A stretch of 64,000 bases of DNA, taken from positions 13,113 through 77,112 of the forward strand of contig CAXBOY010000003.1 in assembly GCA_963977405.1 (NCBI GenBank), in the 5' to 3' direction. Made by a program: the position numbers and the translations under genes. The notes under the pieces are model-generated. The model ran no database searches, was not told the origin of the DNA, and saw only the letters and a program-made list of their open reading frames with translations. Below are positions 8,130 to 17,132 of the stretch, in pieces (position 1 is the stretch's first letter; each line of letters starts with the position of its first letter). Origin of the DNA: UBA5078 sp963977405. Its GTDB lineage: Bacteria; Pseudomonadota; Gammaproteobacteria; Pseudomonadales; Pseudohongiellaceae.

Positions 8130-9110
8130 CTAGCGTTTCGTGGCAACAAATACGGCGCGTTTAGGAGCTGGCAAGCCTTCTACGGTAAGTGTTTTGTCTA
8201 CCGGGTCGAGGCTGTCGTTGAGAGACTGGAAGCGCATCCAATCTGTGCTGCGCTGCTCGTCGGTAGAGGTAACGCTAACATCAATGACGCGGCAGTCGAC
8301 GAAACCGCAACGCTCTAGCCAGCGCAGCGTAGTGGCACAAGAGGGAATAAACCAAACGTTTGGCATGCGACTATATCGATCTTCGGGGGTTAAGCAAAAA
8401 CCTTGATCTCCATCAACAATAAGAGTCTCTAGCACTAGCTCGCCACCTGGGCGTAGGCAGTCCTGTAGTTGCAGCAGATGATCTATGGGGGAGCGGCGGT
8501 GATAGAGTACTCCCATTGAGAACACTGTATCGAATGCTTCAGGCTTATCCTCTAGCATCGACAGTGCATTTTCAAAGGTATTAGGTAGGACGAATACCGG
8601 AGCCTGTGGGCAATAGCGTTTGATCGCCTGAAACTGCATCGAATAGGCAAGCTGCGCATCTATCCCAATTGCTAAGCGCGCGCCTTCACCTGCCATGCGG
8701 AAGCAGTGATAGCCATTACCACAACCCACGTCGAGGATTGTTCGGTCGCACAATGAACTGATCTGAGTGCGCAGTCTCTCCCATTTCCAATCGGACCGCC
8801 ATTCCGTATCGATATCGATCCCGAAGAGTGAAAAAGGGCCTTTACGCCATGGGATCAATACCTGCAGTGCCTCTTGAAGTTGTGCCTGATTCGCGTCCGT
8901 GCAGTCTTTAGAAGTGCCTATGCGCACAGCTTCACTAAGATTGAGGCTACTTGGGCTTAGCTCGGGCATGGCATCGAGTGCGCGTCGCCATTTAGCATAG
9001 TCACCATTGTTGCGGCTGTCGAACCAAGCTCGTTCACTAAGGCGTAGCCATGGCTCAAGGACTGTTCCCTTGAGGAAGGCGGGAAAATTGGAATAAGGCA
9101 TAGGGCTCAC
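8130..9110 (-). CDS. cmoB: tRNA U34 carboxymethyltransferase
   Basis: CmoB transfers the carboxymethyl group of carboxy-S-adenosyl-methionine to 5-hydroxyuridine at the wobble position of several tRNAs, giving cmo5U. The 326-residue length is standard. The cofactor motif is ILDVGCGNGYHCFRMAG in mid-protein, followed by VFSMGVLYHRRSPIDHL, a strong CmoB signature. The frame can start at GTG 9110, which overlaps the cmoA stop by one base (TAGTG), or at an ATG at 9101; coupling to cmoA makes the GTG plausible. CmoA, encoded directly upstream, makes the cofactor, so the pair is a functional operon. Confidence 0.95.
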   Translation of the reverse strand: MSPMPYSNFPAFLKGTVLEPWLRLSERAWFDSRNNGDYAKWRRALDAMPELSPSSLNLSEAVRIGTSKDCTDANQAQLQEALQVLIPWRKGPFSLFGIDIDTEWRSDWKWERLRTQISSLCDRTILDVGCGNGYHCFRMAGEGARLAIGIDAQLAYSMQFQAIKRYCPQAPVFVLPNTFENALSMLEDKPEAFDTVFSMGVLYHRRSPIDHLLQLQDCLRPGGELVLETLIVDGDQGFCLTPEDRYSRMPNVWFIPSCATTLRWLERCGFVDCRVIDVSVTSTDEQRSTDWMRFQSLNDSLDPVDKTLTVEGLPAPKRAVFVATKR

Positions 9111-9841
9111 TACTTAAAGGCGATCATGGAGGCAAAATTAAAGCACTGAAACCACGAGTCTACGCTCGCAAAACCTGCATCCAAAAGTCGGGACTTGTGC
9201 TGGGCAATAGTTTCGGGAATCAAGACGTTCTCTAACGCGGAACGCTTCTGACTGATCTCTAGTTCCGAGTAGCCTTGCGCTTGCTTGAACTGATGGTACA
9301 TGTCGATAAGCAAAGCATTGAGATCTGCGTCGGCGAGTTTAATTTTCTCGGACAAGATTAGAATACCGCCGGGTTTCATTCCTGAGTAGATTCTTCTCAT
9401 CAATTGTTCACGGCGCTCCTGCGCAATGAACTGCAATGTGAAGTTCAGTACCACTACGGAGGCGTCACGAATCTCCACATCTGCAATGTCGGCGCACAGG
9501 AGTTCGATCTGTTGTTTCTTAGGGCTACTCCCCAGAGATTTTTCGAAACGACTGATCATCGCCTCTGAGTTGTCGACAGCGACAATTTTGTAATCTTGTC
9601 GTTCGATGTGATGGGCCATGGACATAGTGGCGCCACCCAAAGAACAGCCAAGATCATAGATTGTAGATCCAGAGGAGCAGTAACGATTGGCAAGCACCCC
9701 AATCATCGAGATGATCGTCGCGTAGCCTGGTACTGACCGATTGATCATGTCCGTAAAGACGTCGGCCACACTCGCATCGAACACGAAATCCTGACGGGGT
9801 CGCGTGCTAGCGTATATCTTGTCTTGCTTGCTGCTTTCCAT
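9110..9841 (-). CDS. cmoA: Carboxy-S-adenosyl-L-methionine synthase
   Basis: CmoA converts SAM and prephenate into carboxy-SAM, the donor used by CmoB. The 243-residue protein has the expected Rossmann methyltransferase fold, with motif I IYDLGCSLGGATMSMAHH and the later VVVLNFTLQFIAQERR strand-helix that is characteristic of CmoA. The start ATG at 9841 agrees with the family's usual N-terminus, which includes the D-x-F-VFDASVADVF segment. It precedes cmoB with a one-base overlap. The 106-base gap before the divergent metalloprotease gene should carry the promoters for both directions. Confidence 0.96.
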   Translation of the reverse strand: MESSKQDKIYASTRPRQDFVFDASVADVFTDMINRSVPGYATIISMIGVLANRYCSSGSTIYDLGCSLGGATMSMAHHIERQDYKIVAVDNSEAMISRFEKSLGSSPKKQQIELLCADIADVEIRDASVVVLNFTLQFIAQERREQLMRRIYSGMKPGGILILSEKIKLADADLNALLIDMYHQFKQAQGYSELEISQKRSALENVLIPETIAQHKSRLLDAGFASVDSWFQCFNFASMIAFK

Positions 9842-9947
9842 ATTATGGCTCTAGGGCTCTGCCACAAAATGGGAGCCTAGTGAGTAGTGCTGATGGCGGA
9901 AGGAGGAATCCTTACGAAGGTATCGGCCTGAACGGGTTTTGCGTATT

Positions 9948-10712
9948 ATGCGTCAATTCATGACACATTCAAATAATACAGCCATTGCTCTTCAAGCACA
10001 CCCCGACACGGTTAGTGCCAAAGTGGTCGCTATTGCCCCTCCGTTCGAGTACGAGGTGTTGCGCAGTAAACGTAAGACTATGGTGGTACATGTGCGTCAT
10101 CTGCAGGTACAGGTGCGTGCACCGAAATTTGTAAGCGATAAGGACATACGTGAGTTTGTGGTCACCCACCAGAAGTGGATTCTAGCCAAACTGGAGCAGA
10201 AAGCGGGGCAAGACGCACAGCGCTTAGACCTACGCGACGGTGGCCGAATTTTCTACAAAGGCCGTTCTCTGCGGGTTAGCATCGTGCAATCCTCGGTCGA
10301 GTCGATTGTCGCTACTGACACAGAGTTTCGAATCTTCACACGGAGTGCAAGTGAGGACAGTGCAGCTAAGACTCTGCAACGGTGGCTGATTACCCAGGCC
10401 AAGGCCGTCCTGCCCGCGCGAACCCATGCCTTGGCGGCTCATTTCAAAGTAGGCTCGCGTCTTAAAGAGGTGGTGTTTCGTAAGACCAAGACTAAGTGGG
10501 GGCATTGTACGTCTTCAGGCCGTATCCAATATAACTGGCTGATCATGCTAGCCCCCGATGCAATTATTGATTACATGATCTGTCATGAAGTGAGCCATTT
10601 GCTGGTCATGAATCATTCTGCGAAGTTTTGGTCGCTAGTTGAAACTGTTTGTCCGGATTACCGTAGCTACGTGAAGTGGCTGCGCAAACACGAACATCGA
10701 TTATGGCTATAG
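9948..10712 (+). CDS. YgjP-like M48-type metallopeptidase domain protein
   Basis: This belongs to the YgjP (DUF45) family of zinc-dependent peptidase-like proteins. The zinc motif is HEVSHLLVMNHSAKFW (HExxH, then the downstream NHSxxFW), preceded by TKWGHCTSSGRIQYNW and followed by a WLRKHEHRLWL tail, all typical of the family. No signal peptide or membrane helix is apparent, so it should be cytosolic. In other bacteria, members sit beside type I restriction genes, but nothing of that kind is here; the neighbours are cmoA (divergent) and a secreted hydrolase. The frame is open from a TTG at 9939. I use the ATG at 9948, and an ATG at 9960 is equally possible. Its substrate is unknown. Confidence 0.85.
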   Translation: MRQFMTHSNNTAIALQAHPDTVSAKVVAIAPPFEYEVLRSKRKTMVVHVRHLQVQVRAPKFVSDKDIREFVVTHQKWILAKLEQKAGQDAQRLDLRDGGRIFYKGRSLRVSIVQSSVESIVATDTEFRIFTRSASEDSAAKTLQRWLITQAKAVLPARTHALAAHFKVGSRLKEVVFRKTKTKWGHCTSSGRIQYNWLIMLAPDAIIDYMICHEVSHLLVMNHSAKFWSLVETVCPDYRSYVKWLRKHEHRLWL

Positions 10713-10749
10713 GTTCATCATAAGGATGAGCCCTATCTGGAGAAAGGCT

Positions 10750-12006
10750 ATGGGTCTGCGCCCCTTAATTCTAATGCTAAGCACTACTCTCACCGCGATA
10801 CCTGCATTCGCGCAGGATTTTCCTCGAGTTAGCCCAGACAGCGTTGGGCTTTCTAGTGAAGGGCTCGCTCAGGTCACTCAGAATTTACAAAAGCATGTCG
10901 ATGATGGCCACATAGCTGGGGCAGTTGCCGCAGTGCTGCGAGATGGCAAATTAGTGTATCTAGAATCAGTCGGTAAGCGCGATCTTGTGACGGATAGCCC
11001 AATGCAAGACGATGCCTTGTTTCGTGTCTATTCGATGACGCGGCCGGTTACGAGCCTTGCAGCAATGATTCTATGGGAGGAAGGCAAATTCCAGCTCGAT
11101 GACCCTATCTCCAAATATCTGCCTCAGTTTGCGCAGCAGCGCGTATTTATCGACGGCTCCGCCCCGGACATGGAGCAAACCAGAGAGCGTCATGGTGATA
11201 TTAAAGTAGCAGACCTCATGCGCCATACTTCCGGTCTCGGTAGTCGTAGCTCGCGAGTCTACGTCGAACAAGACGTACGCTTGCGCACGATTAGTCTAGA
11301 ACAGCTCACCGACAATGCTGCACGGGTGCCATTGTTCGAAGATCCTGGCACGAATTTTCGTTATGGCCTATCGGCCACTATTCTTGGGCGTTTGATCGAA
11401 GTCTGGTCGGGGCAACCCCTCGATGAGTTCATGGAGGAGCGCGTCTTCCAGCCATTGGGTATGGAGGACACAGTGTTCTGGGTCGACCCAAGCCGCCGCG
11501 CGCGCTTAGCCACAGTCTATCGGCCCAGCGCAGATGGCAGCCTTCAAGAATTCGCGATGGAAGAGATCGACTTTACAGAACAGGTCCCTTTGATCGAGGG
11601 AGGCGTTGGCTTGGTATCGTCTACGCTGGATTTCGCGCGTTTCTCCCAGCTCTATCTCAATGGTGGTGAGTTATTCGGGCAGCGTCTACTGCAAGAGGAC
11701 ACGATAGCGTTGATGCTGGAAAACAGTATCGCAGATGCACTAATGCCAATAGGAAGGGGTGGTTATATGGCGGCCTCGGGCTGGACGATCGGCGGGTTCG
11801 CCTATGCCCTAGACCCTGCAGCCTATGACCACACCGTTAGTCCTGGCGAAGTTTGGTGGGATGGTTCTGCGGGCACTCGTTTCTGGATAGACCCGGTGCA
11901 AGGCATCGTCACCGTGATCATGGCGCAAATCTCCCCGTCCGGCGGACAGGGGTTTCGCGAAGAGTTCAAGAATGGAGTCTACTCCGCCATTACTGAACGT
12001 CGATAG
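10750..12006 (+). CDS. Exported serine hydrolase, beta-lactamase (class C)/EstB-like family
   Basis: A 418-residue protein with a clear signal peptide (hydrophobic stretch LILMLSTTLTAIPAFA, probable cut before QDFP), so it should be periplasmic. It has the fold signatures of the serine beta-lactamase-like esterase family: FRVYSMTRPVTSLAAM, a YGLS segment in the Tyr-loop position, RHTSGLG, and a C-terminal GSAGTRFWIDP. In most relatives the nucleophile motif is SxxK (SMTK); here it reads SMTR, so the general-base Lys is Arg98 beside Ser95. I start at ATG 10750 because GGAG lies seven bases before it; ATG 10726 is in frame but weaker. It is more likely an esterase or peptidase than a resistance enzyme. 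The substrate is unknown. Confidence 0.85.
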   Translation: MGLRPLILMLSTTLTAIPAFAQDFPRVSPDSVGLSSEGLAQVTQNLQKHVDDGHIAGAVAAVLRDGKLVYLESVGKRDLVTDSPMQDDALFRVYSMTRPVTSLAAMILWEEGKFQLDDPISKYLPQFAQQRVFIDGSAPDMEQTRERHGDIKVADLMRHTSGLGSRSSRVYVEQDVRLRTISLEQLTDNAARVPLFEDPGTNFRYGLSATILGRLIEVWSGQPLDEFMEERVFQPLGMEDTVFWVDPSRRARLATVYRPSADGSLQEFAMEEIDFTEQVPLIEGGVGLVSSTLDFARFSQLYLNGGELFGQRLLQEDTIALMLENSIADALMPIGRGGYMAASGWTIGGFAYALDPAAYDHTVSPGEVWWDGSAGTRFWIDPVQGIVTVIMAQISPSGGQGFREEFKNGVYSAITERR

Positions 12007-12015
12007 AATAAGCGA

Positions 12016-12045
12016 GCTCAGGCCAACGTCGGTTTGCGCCTGAGC
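12016..12045. terminator. Inverted repeat at the convergent end of the hydrolase and TRAP permease genes
   Basis: GCTCAGGC (12016-12023) and GCCTGAGC (12038-12045) form a perfect eight-pair stem with a 14-base loop. It lies where the hydrolase (stop 12006) and the TRAP permease (stop 12018-12020) converge, and the permease stop codon is inside one arm. Neither side has a strong T run, so a terminator role is only possible. Confidence 0.35.
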
Positions 12046-14003
12046 ATCACACTGATGCCCATAGCGCAAACGGCGATTAAGAAGGCCGAAACTGCTAGCC
12101 ACCATTGATTCAAGCCTAAAATTCCGCCGCCAGGAATCGCGAACACTAAGCCTGCTATTACTAGTAACGCCCTCACCAGTAAGCCGGTCGAGCCACTTCC
12201 CAATAATCCAAAGCCTATTAGATAGCCCTGCAGTGCCCCCGAAACTAGTGTGACTCCAATGACTGCAGTCACAAGCACTGGTGCAATTTCCATGAAACTG
12301 CCCTGTAGTAGCATGGCGGGGTTGAAGACGAAGAAGAAAGGAATGAAGTAAATAATAGCGCCCAACCGCATCGATTCAACGCCCACTCGCATAGGAGAAG
12401 TTTGCGCGACACTGGCTGCCGCGAACGCTGAAAGAGCAACCGGAGGCGTAATGAAGCTGAGCATGCCCCAGTACATAATGAACATATGGGAAGCTAGTGG
12501 ATCAAGTCCCGCATTTATTAACGCGGGTGCCAATATGATGGCCAAGAAGATATAGGCGGCGGTGACCGTCATGCCGATTCCAAGCACGAAACTAGTAACC
12601 GCACCCATGATTAATAGGACCACGGTATTGTCACCGGCTATATACACTAGGTCATTGGCTAAGGTGCCCGCCATCCCAGTTACAGCGAGTGCGCCAACAA
12701 TCAGACCGATTGCAGCCAAAATCCCTGCGAGCTCCGCCATTAACTTGCCCGTTGAAGCGATCAATAGTAATGCTTTGTCGAGGTTGAGCTTGTGCGGCGT
12801 GAATTGATTGATTACTAATAATAATGCAGTTGCATAAAAGGGAGCGGTGGCCTCCTGTTGTAAGTACACCAGCATCCACAGCAGTAAGAAAAATACCGCA
12901 AGGAAATACCAGCCCTCACGAAACACCTGCCCTACTTTCGGCAACTCTTCTTTCGGTAGTCCTTTAAGTTCATGTTTTGCGGCATAGGCGTCGATCTGCA
13001 CAAACAGACCAAAGAAATATAATAAGGAGGGCACAATCGCAGCAACGGCAACGGTGACATAGCTGACCCCCAAGAAGCTGGCCATGACGAATGCAGTAGC
13101 ACCCATGATAGGAGGCATCAAGACCCCACCGGTGGATGCGCACGCCTCTACGCCGGCCGCATAGTGCCGACTAAAACCTGTGCGACGCATCGCGGGGATC
13201 GTTAAGGGGCCTGTGGTCAAAACATTGGTAACGGGACCTCCGCTCATCGAGCCGAGCAAGCCGCTAGAGAAGATTGCAACCTTCGCCGGTCCGCCGCGCA
13301 TGTGTCCAAGCAAGGCGAAGGCGAAGTTGATAAAGAAGGGTCCGCCGCCTGTGAATTGAAGTGCCACGCCGAACAATAAGAATCCAAACACGAGCATTGC
13401 GAAAGCCTGCATTGGCAGGCCAAATAGACTCTCTTCGCCGAGGATGTGGAAAATGGCAACGTCGTCGATTGGTAAGCCTATGCCGGCAACGACATCGGGC
13501 AGAAGATGAGAATACATTGGGTAAAATGAAAGGACGGTTACGATAACAAAGATCGGCCAACCGCCTGCGCGTCTACCCGCTTCTAGGATAATCATCCAAG
13601 TAATAAGTGCCAGTGCAACCCCTATAGGTGGAGCCACAAACTCCCAAGCCTCTAGTACTATGCGCTCTGCATTCCAAGCGAAATAGCTGAAGATCACCAC
13701 AATTACTAAGATGATCGCAATGTCATACCAAGGTACTGTATCCCTATTGGAACGATTAGCAGGGAACGTGATGAATACCATCGACAGCATGATGCCGGTA
13801 ATGAGATAGAGATAGCGGCTATCGAGCATGACGCTGCCGACGAAGAAGCCGAACGCGAAGATCTGATTGATGGCCAGCAGTGTTGCAGCGCCAGTCGATA
13901 GCGCCATGATGGTGCGCCAACGCGAGCTCAATTCTCTATAGCGACCTATTAGAGGTGCATCGTTTTCACTATCGGCTAACGGCTTACTTAGATCAACACT
14001 CAT
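12018..14003 (-). CDS. TRAP transporter permease, fused small and large membrane subunits (TAXI type)
   Basis: This 661-residue integral membrane protein matches the fused DctQ-DctM permeases of TAXI-type TRAP transporters. These move organic acids or similar solutes inward using a sodium gradient and an external binding protein. The first part (to about residue 200) holds several helices of the small subunit. The second holds the large-subunit helical hairpins, with SGGPVTNVLTTGPLTIPAMRR and EACASTGGVLMPPIMGATAF as recognisable re-entrant-loop segments, and a late GMLSFITPPVALSAFAAASV. The gene for its solute receptor lies immediately upstream, 43 bases away, so the two form a transport operon. 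The substrate cannot be told from the sequence. Confidence 0.92.
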   Translation of the reverse strand: MSVDLSKPLADSENDAPLIGRYRELSSRWRTIMALSTGAATLLAINQIFAFGFFVGSVMLDSRYLYLITGIMLSMVFITFPANRSNRDTVPWYDIAIILVIVVIFSYFAWNAERIVLEAWEFVAPPIGVALALITWMIILEAGRRAGGWPIFVIVTVLSFYPMYSHLLPDVVAGIGLPIDDVAIFHILGEESLFGLPMQAFAMLVFGFLLFGVALQFTGGGPFFINFAFALLGHMRGGPAKVAIFSSGLLGSMSGGPVTNVLTTGPLTIPAMRRTGFSRHYAAGVEACASTGGVLMPPIMGATAFVMASFLGVSYVTVAVAAIVPSLLYFFGLFVQIDAYAAKHELKGLPKEELPKVGQVFREGWYFLAVFFLLLWMLVYLQQEATAPFYATALLLVINQFTPHKLNLDKALLLIASTGKLMAELAGILAAIGLIVGALAVTGMAGTLANDLVYIAGDNTVVLLIMGAVTSFVLGIGMTVTAAYIFLAIILAPALINAGLDPLASHMFIMYWGMLSFITPPVALSAFAAASVAQTSPMRVGVESMRLGAIIYFIPFFFVFNPAMLLQGSFMEIAPVLVTAVIGVTLVSGALQGYLIGFGLLGSGSTGLLVRALLVIAGLVFAIPGGGILGLNQWWLAVSAFLIAVCAMGISVMLRRKPTLA

Positions 14004-14046
14004 GTGAATTCTTCTTATTCAAGTTACGACGAGGCGCTAAGCCGGT

Positions 14047-15234
14047 TTAAATGTTCTCAGCTAATGTCAGAAGGCCTTCAGCTGCCAATGCTTTCGCTCT
14101 TGCGGCGAGCCAGCCAGCCTCAAACTCTTGTGGGTCCTTTGGCGCTATTGCGCTGTAAGCCTGCCATGCATCGTGTAGGACTTTCTGTCGGAACAGGTTT
14201 GCCTGTTGGTTTACCTCGGCCGCGTCCGTCCACACCCCAATTTCCTTGAAATAGCGAATTGCTGCTGGGTGGTAAGGAATGAACGCTGCTTCGAATTTCT
14301 GCCGCGTGATAAGCCAGCCACCGGCACCCGGCGCCGCGTCTTTATAGTCGTCGTATTGCTCATGCATCACCTTAACTAGGTTATAAACCAGAGTGTCATC
14401 GGCGCTATCCATACCTACGAGTAACGGATAGGCAGAGGTGAATACTTCGATACCCTCAGAAGGAAGAGTAGGACCTTCCGTAGCGATGTGGGTTACGTAC
14501 CACGGCAGTAGCGAACGGGTCCTCTGCACGGCTTCTAGGTCCGAGTGAGGGAAGGTGAGAAACTTTAACCCCCTCGGTGAGGCTTCGAGACGCAAGAAGG
14601 GTGGCGAGTTGCAGGCACCTCCCACAACGTCGGCCCGATTATTGATTACCGCCTCGATGGAGGCGTTGTAGCCGCCAACTTCCACTCGCTCCACGTCGTC
14701 CCATGTTAGGTTGCCGTAGGCTAGTAATGCAGTTAGGGCATTGTTCAGCGATGGGGATCCCTGCACCCAAGTGACTCGTTTGCCGCGAATGTCCGCAATT
14801 TTATCGATATTAGCGTCGGCGGCAGTTGCTAAGGTAAAGGAGCAACTCTCAGAAAAATTCGAAAGAAGCGCTCGCAGAGGCTGTGGCCCCCAGATGCGCG
14901 AGGAAAAATTGAGGACCGCTTCTTGGGCATAAACCGCTTCGGAGCCGCCGGCGGAGAAGTGTACTCGACCGGTTAGGAGAGTAGCGAGGCGCGAAACGTC
15001 GTTGCGGCCTGGTATTACACGAAGATTAACGCCATATTCGCGGCGCATGATGCTGCCGATGGCAACGGCTTGGCTATAGCCACCAGTACCAGTGGGGTAG
15101 GCGGACCAAGCGATAGTGCGGGGCAGGCCGGGATTTTCAGCTGCAGTTAGTGAAACGCCAATGCCGACGGCCAAGCTCAGTGCCAGTGCAGTCTTACTTA
15201 GCGTTCGGCCTAAGGCCAGCGCGCTCGAAATCAT
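14047..15234 (-). CDS. TAXI-family TRAP transporter solute receptor
   Basis: This is the periplasmic binding protein of the TRAP system encoded just downstream. A signal peptide is visible (TALALSLAVGIGVSLTAA, cut near AENPG). The mature part begins with PRTIAWSAYPTGTGGYSQAV, the TAXI-family glycine-rich entry that contacts substrate. It continues with GSEAVYAQEAV and GKRVTWVQGSPS segments typical of the two-lobed fold. The length of 395 is slightly above the roughly 320-340 common in the family. The extra residues are mostly C-terminal (from about 330: AAIRYFKEIGVWTDAAEVNQ). It lies behind trmB with a 101-base gap that probably contains its promoter. Ligand unknown; glutamate-like acids are known for other TAXI receptors. 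Confidence 0.9.
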   Translation of the reverse strand: MISSALALGRTLSKTALALSLAVGIGVSLTAAENPGLPRTIAWSAYPTGTGGYSQAVAIGSIMRREYGVNLRVIPGRNDVSRLATLLTGRVHFSAGGSEAVYAQEAVLNFSSRIWGPQPLRALLSNFSESCSFTLATAADANIDKIADIRGKRVTWVQGSPSLNNALTALLAYGNLTWDDVERVEVGGYNASIEAVINNRADVVGGACNSPPFLRLEASPRGLKFLTFPHSDLEAVQRTRSLLPWYVTHIATEGPTLPSEGIEVFTSAYPLLVGMDSADDTLVYNLVKVMHEQYDDYKDAAPGAGGWLITRQKFEAAFIPYHPAAIRYFKEIGVWTDAAEVNQQANLFRQKVLHDAWQAYSAIAPKDPQEFEAGWLAARAKALAAEGLLTLAENI

Positions 15235-15335
15235 CCTATCCCCCCGGACTCTGAAATGAGTCTGAAGAGCATACCCCAGCTATCTAGCCATTGCTATCCA
15301 GACTCGGAACGCTCGTTCGATGGGAGTGTAGTGCT

Positions 15336-16058
15336 TTAGGACTCGCGAACGAAGATCAAATCGTTCACTACATGACCAAGGCGCTGACCGCGTTTTTCAA
15401 ACTTAGTGAGGGGGCGTTCGTTGGCGCTGCTATATTGACCCGGGCCGGCTGCGTTGCGAAACCTTGGAGCGGCGCTCATGACTTCCATCATGTGCTCGGC
15501 GTAGGGCACCCAGTCGGTAGCCATGTGTAAGGTGCCGCCGATCTTTAGTTTTGGTCGCAGCTGTTCAACGAATTCGCCCTGCACCAGACGGCGCTTATTG
15601 TGGCGCTTTTTATGCCATGGGTCTGGGAAAAAAATTTGGATGCAATCGAGCGCGCCATCAGAGATACAGTCGCGCAGGATTTCTTTGGCATCGTGGCGAT
15701 AGATGCGTAGGTTGCGTAGTTCCTTCTCCGCGATCTCGTGCAGAAGGCGCCCTACACCTGGTTTGTGTACCTCTACTCCTATGAAGTCTCGCTCTGGGTT
15801 CTCGCTAGCCATGGTGAGCAAAGAGTCGCCCATGCCGAACCCGATTTCCATAACTAAGGGGGCGTGTCTACCAAATACCTTCGCGGGGTCGAGTAGCCCA
15901 GCTTCGGCATCTAAACCGAAATGAGGCCACTGCGTTGCGAGTGCATTTTCTTGGGAGCTGGTAAGCCTGCCGCCGCGAATAACATAGCTGCGAATATTGC
16001 GTGGGTGCTCCGCCGCCTTCTTATCGGAAGGCGCGGGTGTCGTTTTATTTTCGGACAT
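15336..16058 (-). CDS. trmB: tRNA (guanine-N7-)-methyltransferase
   Basis: TrmB uses SAM to make 7-methylguanosine at position 46 of tRNA variable loops. The 240-residue protein has motif I VMEIGFGMGDSLLTMA, the acidic strand FIGVEVHKPGVGRLL, and the family signature FFPDPWHKKRHNKRR that positions the target guanine. The C-terminus ends in TKFEKRGQRLGHVVNDLIF, also typical. It follows thiG by 24 bases on the same strand; thiS-thiG-trmB is a conserved run in gammaproteobacteria, probably one transcript. Confidence 0.96.
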   Translation of the reverse strand: MSENKTTPAPSDKKAAEHPRNIRSYVIRGGRLTSSQENALATQWPHFGLDAEAGLLDPAKVFGRHAPLVMEIGFGMGDSLLTMASENPERDFIGVEVHKPGVGRLLHEIAEKELRNLRIYRHDAKEILRDCISDGALDCIQIFFPDPWHKKRHNKRRLVQGEFVEQLRPKLKIGGTLHMATDWVPYAEHMMEVMSAAPRFRNAAGPGQYSSANERPLTKFEKRGQRLGHVVNDLIFVRES

Positions 16059-16082
16059 AGGGGATGCAGTCGCTTTGTTATA

Positions 16083-16871
16083 TTAGAAAAAGGTGCCGTC
16101 GATAGGGGAGGATGCGCTGGCGTAGAGGCGTCGTGGCATGCGCCCAGCGAGAAAAGCCTCGCGACCGCTTTCGACCGCCTTCTTCATAGCGGAGGCCATG
16201 AGAATAGGATTCTTCGCCTCGGCGATCGCCGTGTTCATCAATACGCCATCGCAACCTAGCTCCATTGCAATAGCGGCATCTGAAGCTGTGCCAACGCCTG
16301 CATCCACGATGATGGGAACCTTGGCGTTCTCCAGAATCATGCGGATGTTGTATGGATTGCGGATTCCTAAGCCAGAGCCGATGGGCGCACCCAATGGCAT
16401 CACGGCCACACAACCCATCTCTTCGAGTCGTTTCGCAATCAACGGGTCGTCGCTGGTGTAGACCATTACATCGAAACCGTCGTTCACGAGCTCCTGCGCG
16501 GCAATCAAAGTCTCGGTGACGTTGGGATAAAGTGTCTTCTGATCACCCAAGACCTCCAATTTCACGAGCTTGTGGCCATCTAGTAATTCTCTGGCCATAC
16601 GACAGGTGCGGACTGCGTCGGCGGCGTTATAGCAGCCTGCCGTGTTCGGCAGGATGGTGTATTGCTGCGGAGAGATCACTTCGAGCAGGCTAGGCTCGCC
16701 TTTGTTCTGACCGAGATTAACGCGGCGAATGGCCACGGTAATCATCTCGGCGCCGCTGGCGACTAAAGCCTCACGGTTCTGTTCAAAACTCTGGTATTTG
16801 CCGCTGCCTATTATCAGGCGAGATTGATATTGTTTGCCCGCAATAGTAAGCGGTGTTTCCGTAGCTGTCAT
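16083..16871 (-). CDS. thiG: Thiazole synthase
   Basis: ThiG forms the thiazole phosphate of thiamine from 1-deoxyxylulose 5-phosphate, a glycine-derived imine and the ThiS thiocarboxylate. The 262-residue TIM-barrel protein shows the Schiff-base Lys region LVKLEVLGDQKTLYPN, the phosphate-binding GAPIGSGLGIRNPYN and the VDAGVGTASDAAIAMELGCD segment near the end. thiS is directly upstream with a 53-base gap. No TPP riboswitch is visible in front of the pair: only seven bases separate thiS from the next gene. Confidence 0.96.
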   Translation of the reverse strand: MTATETPLTIAGKQYQSRLIIGSGKYQSFEQNREALVASGAEMITVAIRRVNLGQNKGEPSLLEVISPQQYTILPNTAGCYNAADAVRTCRMARELLDGHKLVKLEVLGDQKTLYPNVTETLIAAQELVNDGFDVMVYTSDDPLIAKRLEEMGCVAVMPLGAPIGSGLGIRNPYNIRMILENAKVPIIVDAGVGTASDAAIAMELGCDGVLMNTAIAEAKNPILMASAMKKAVESGREAFLAGRMPRRLYASASSPIDGTFF

Positions 16872-16924
16872 AACATACCTGTTTAGATTAGTTGCGGTGA
16901 AGAAGGGCGCGTAGTTGGCACAAA

Positions 16925-17125
16925 CTAACCGCCGCCGATAGCGTGTACGATCTCGACCTGATCCTGCTCGGCTAGGCCTTGTTGCGCATGCTGGCTGCGG
17001 GGAACGATACTTTGGTTCAGCTCAATGGCGACTTTAGCCTCTCGCAGTGACAAATGCTCTAAGAGGTCTATTAGTGTGGCGCCTTCCTTAAGATCGACCG
17101 AATCGCCGTTTACGAATATTTGCAT
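16925..17125 (-). CDS. thiS: Sulfur carrier protein ThiS
   Basis: ThiS is a ubiquitin-fold protein whose C-terminal glycine is adenylated and thiocarboxylated to carry sulfur to thiazole synthase. At 66 residues it matches the family, starting MQIFVNGDSVDLKEGATL and ending VHAIGGG; the terminal Gly-Gly is required for function. It is directly upstream of thiG and seven bases downstream of the DUF423 gene, so it may be read as part of a longer transcript from that side. Confidence 0.95.
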   Translation of the reverse strand: MQIFVNGDSVDLKEGATLIDLLEHLSLREAKVAIELNQSIVPRSQHAQQGLAEQDQVEIVHAIGGG

Positions 17126-17132
17126 ATTAGCC

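Noticed and set aside
10750..12006. Antibiotic-resistance beta-lactamase
   Set aside because: It belongs to the broad esterase/peptidase-like family and lacks the SxxK Lys, so drug hydrolysis cannot be claimed.
17126..17132. TPP riboswitch before thiS-thiG
   Set aside because: Only seven bases separate thiS from the previous gene and no THI-box sequence is visible in the nearby coding region.
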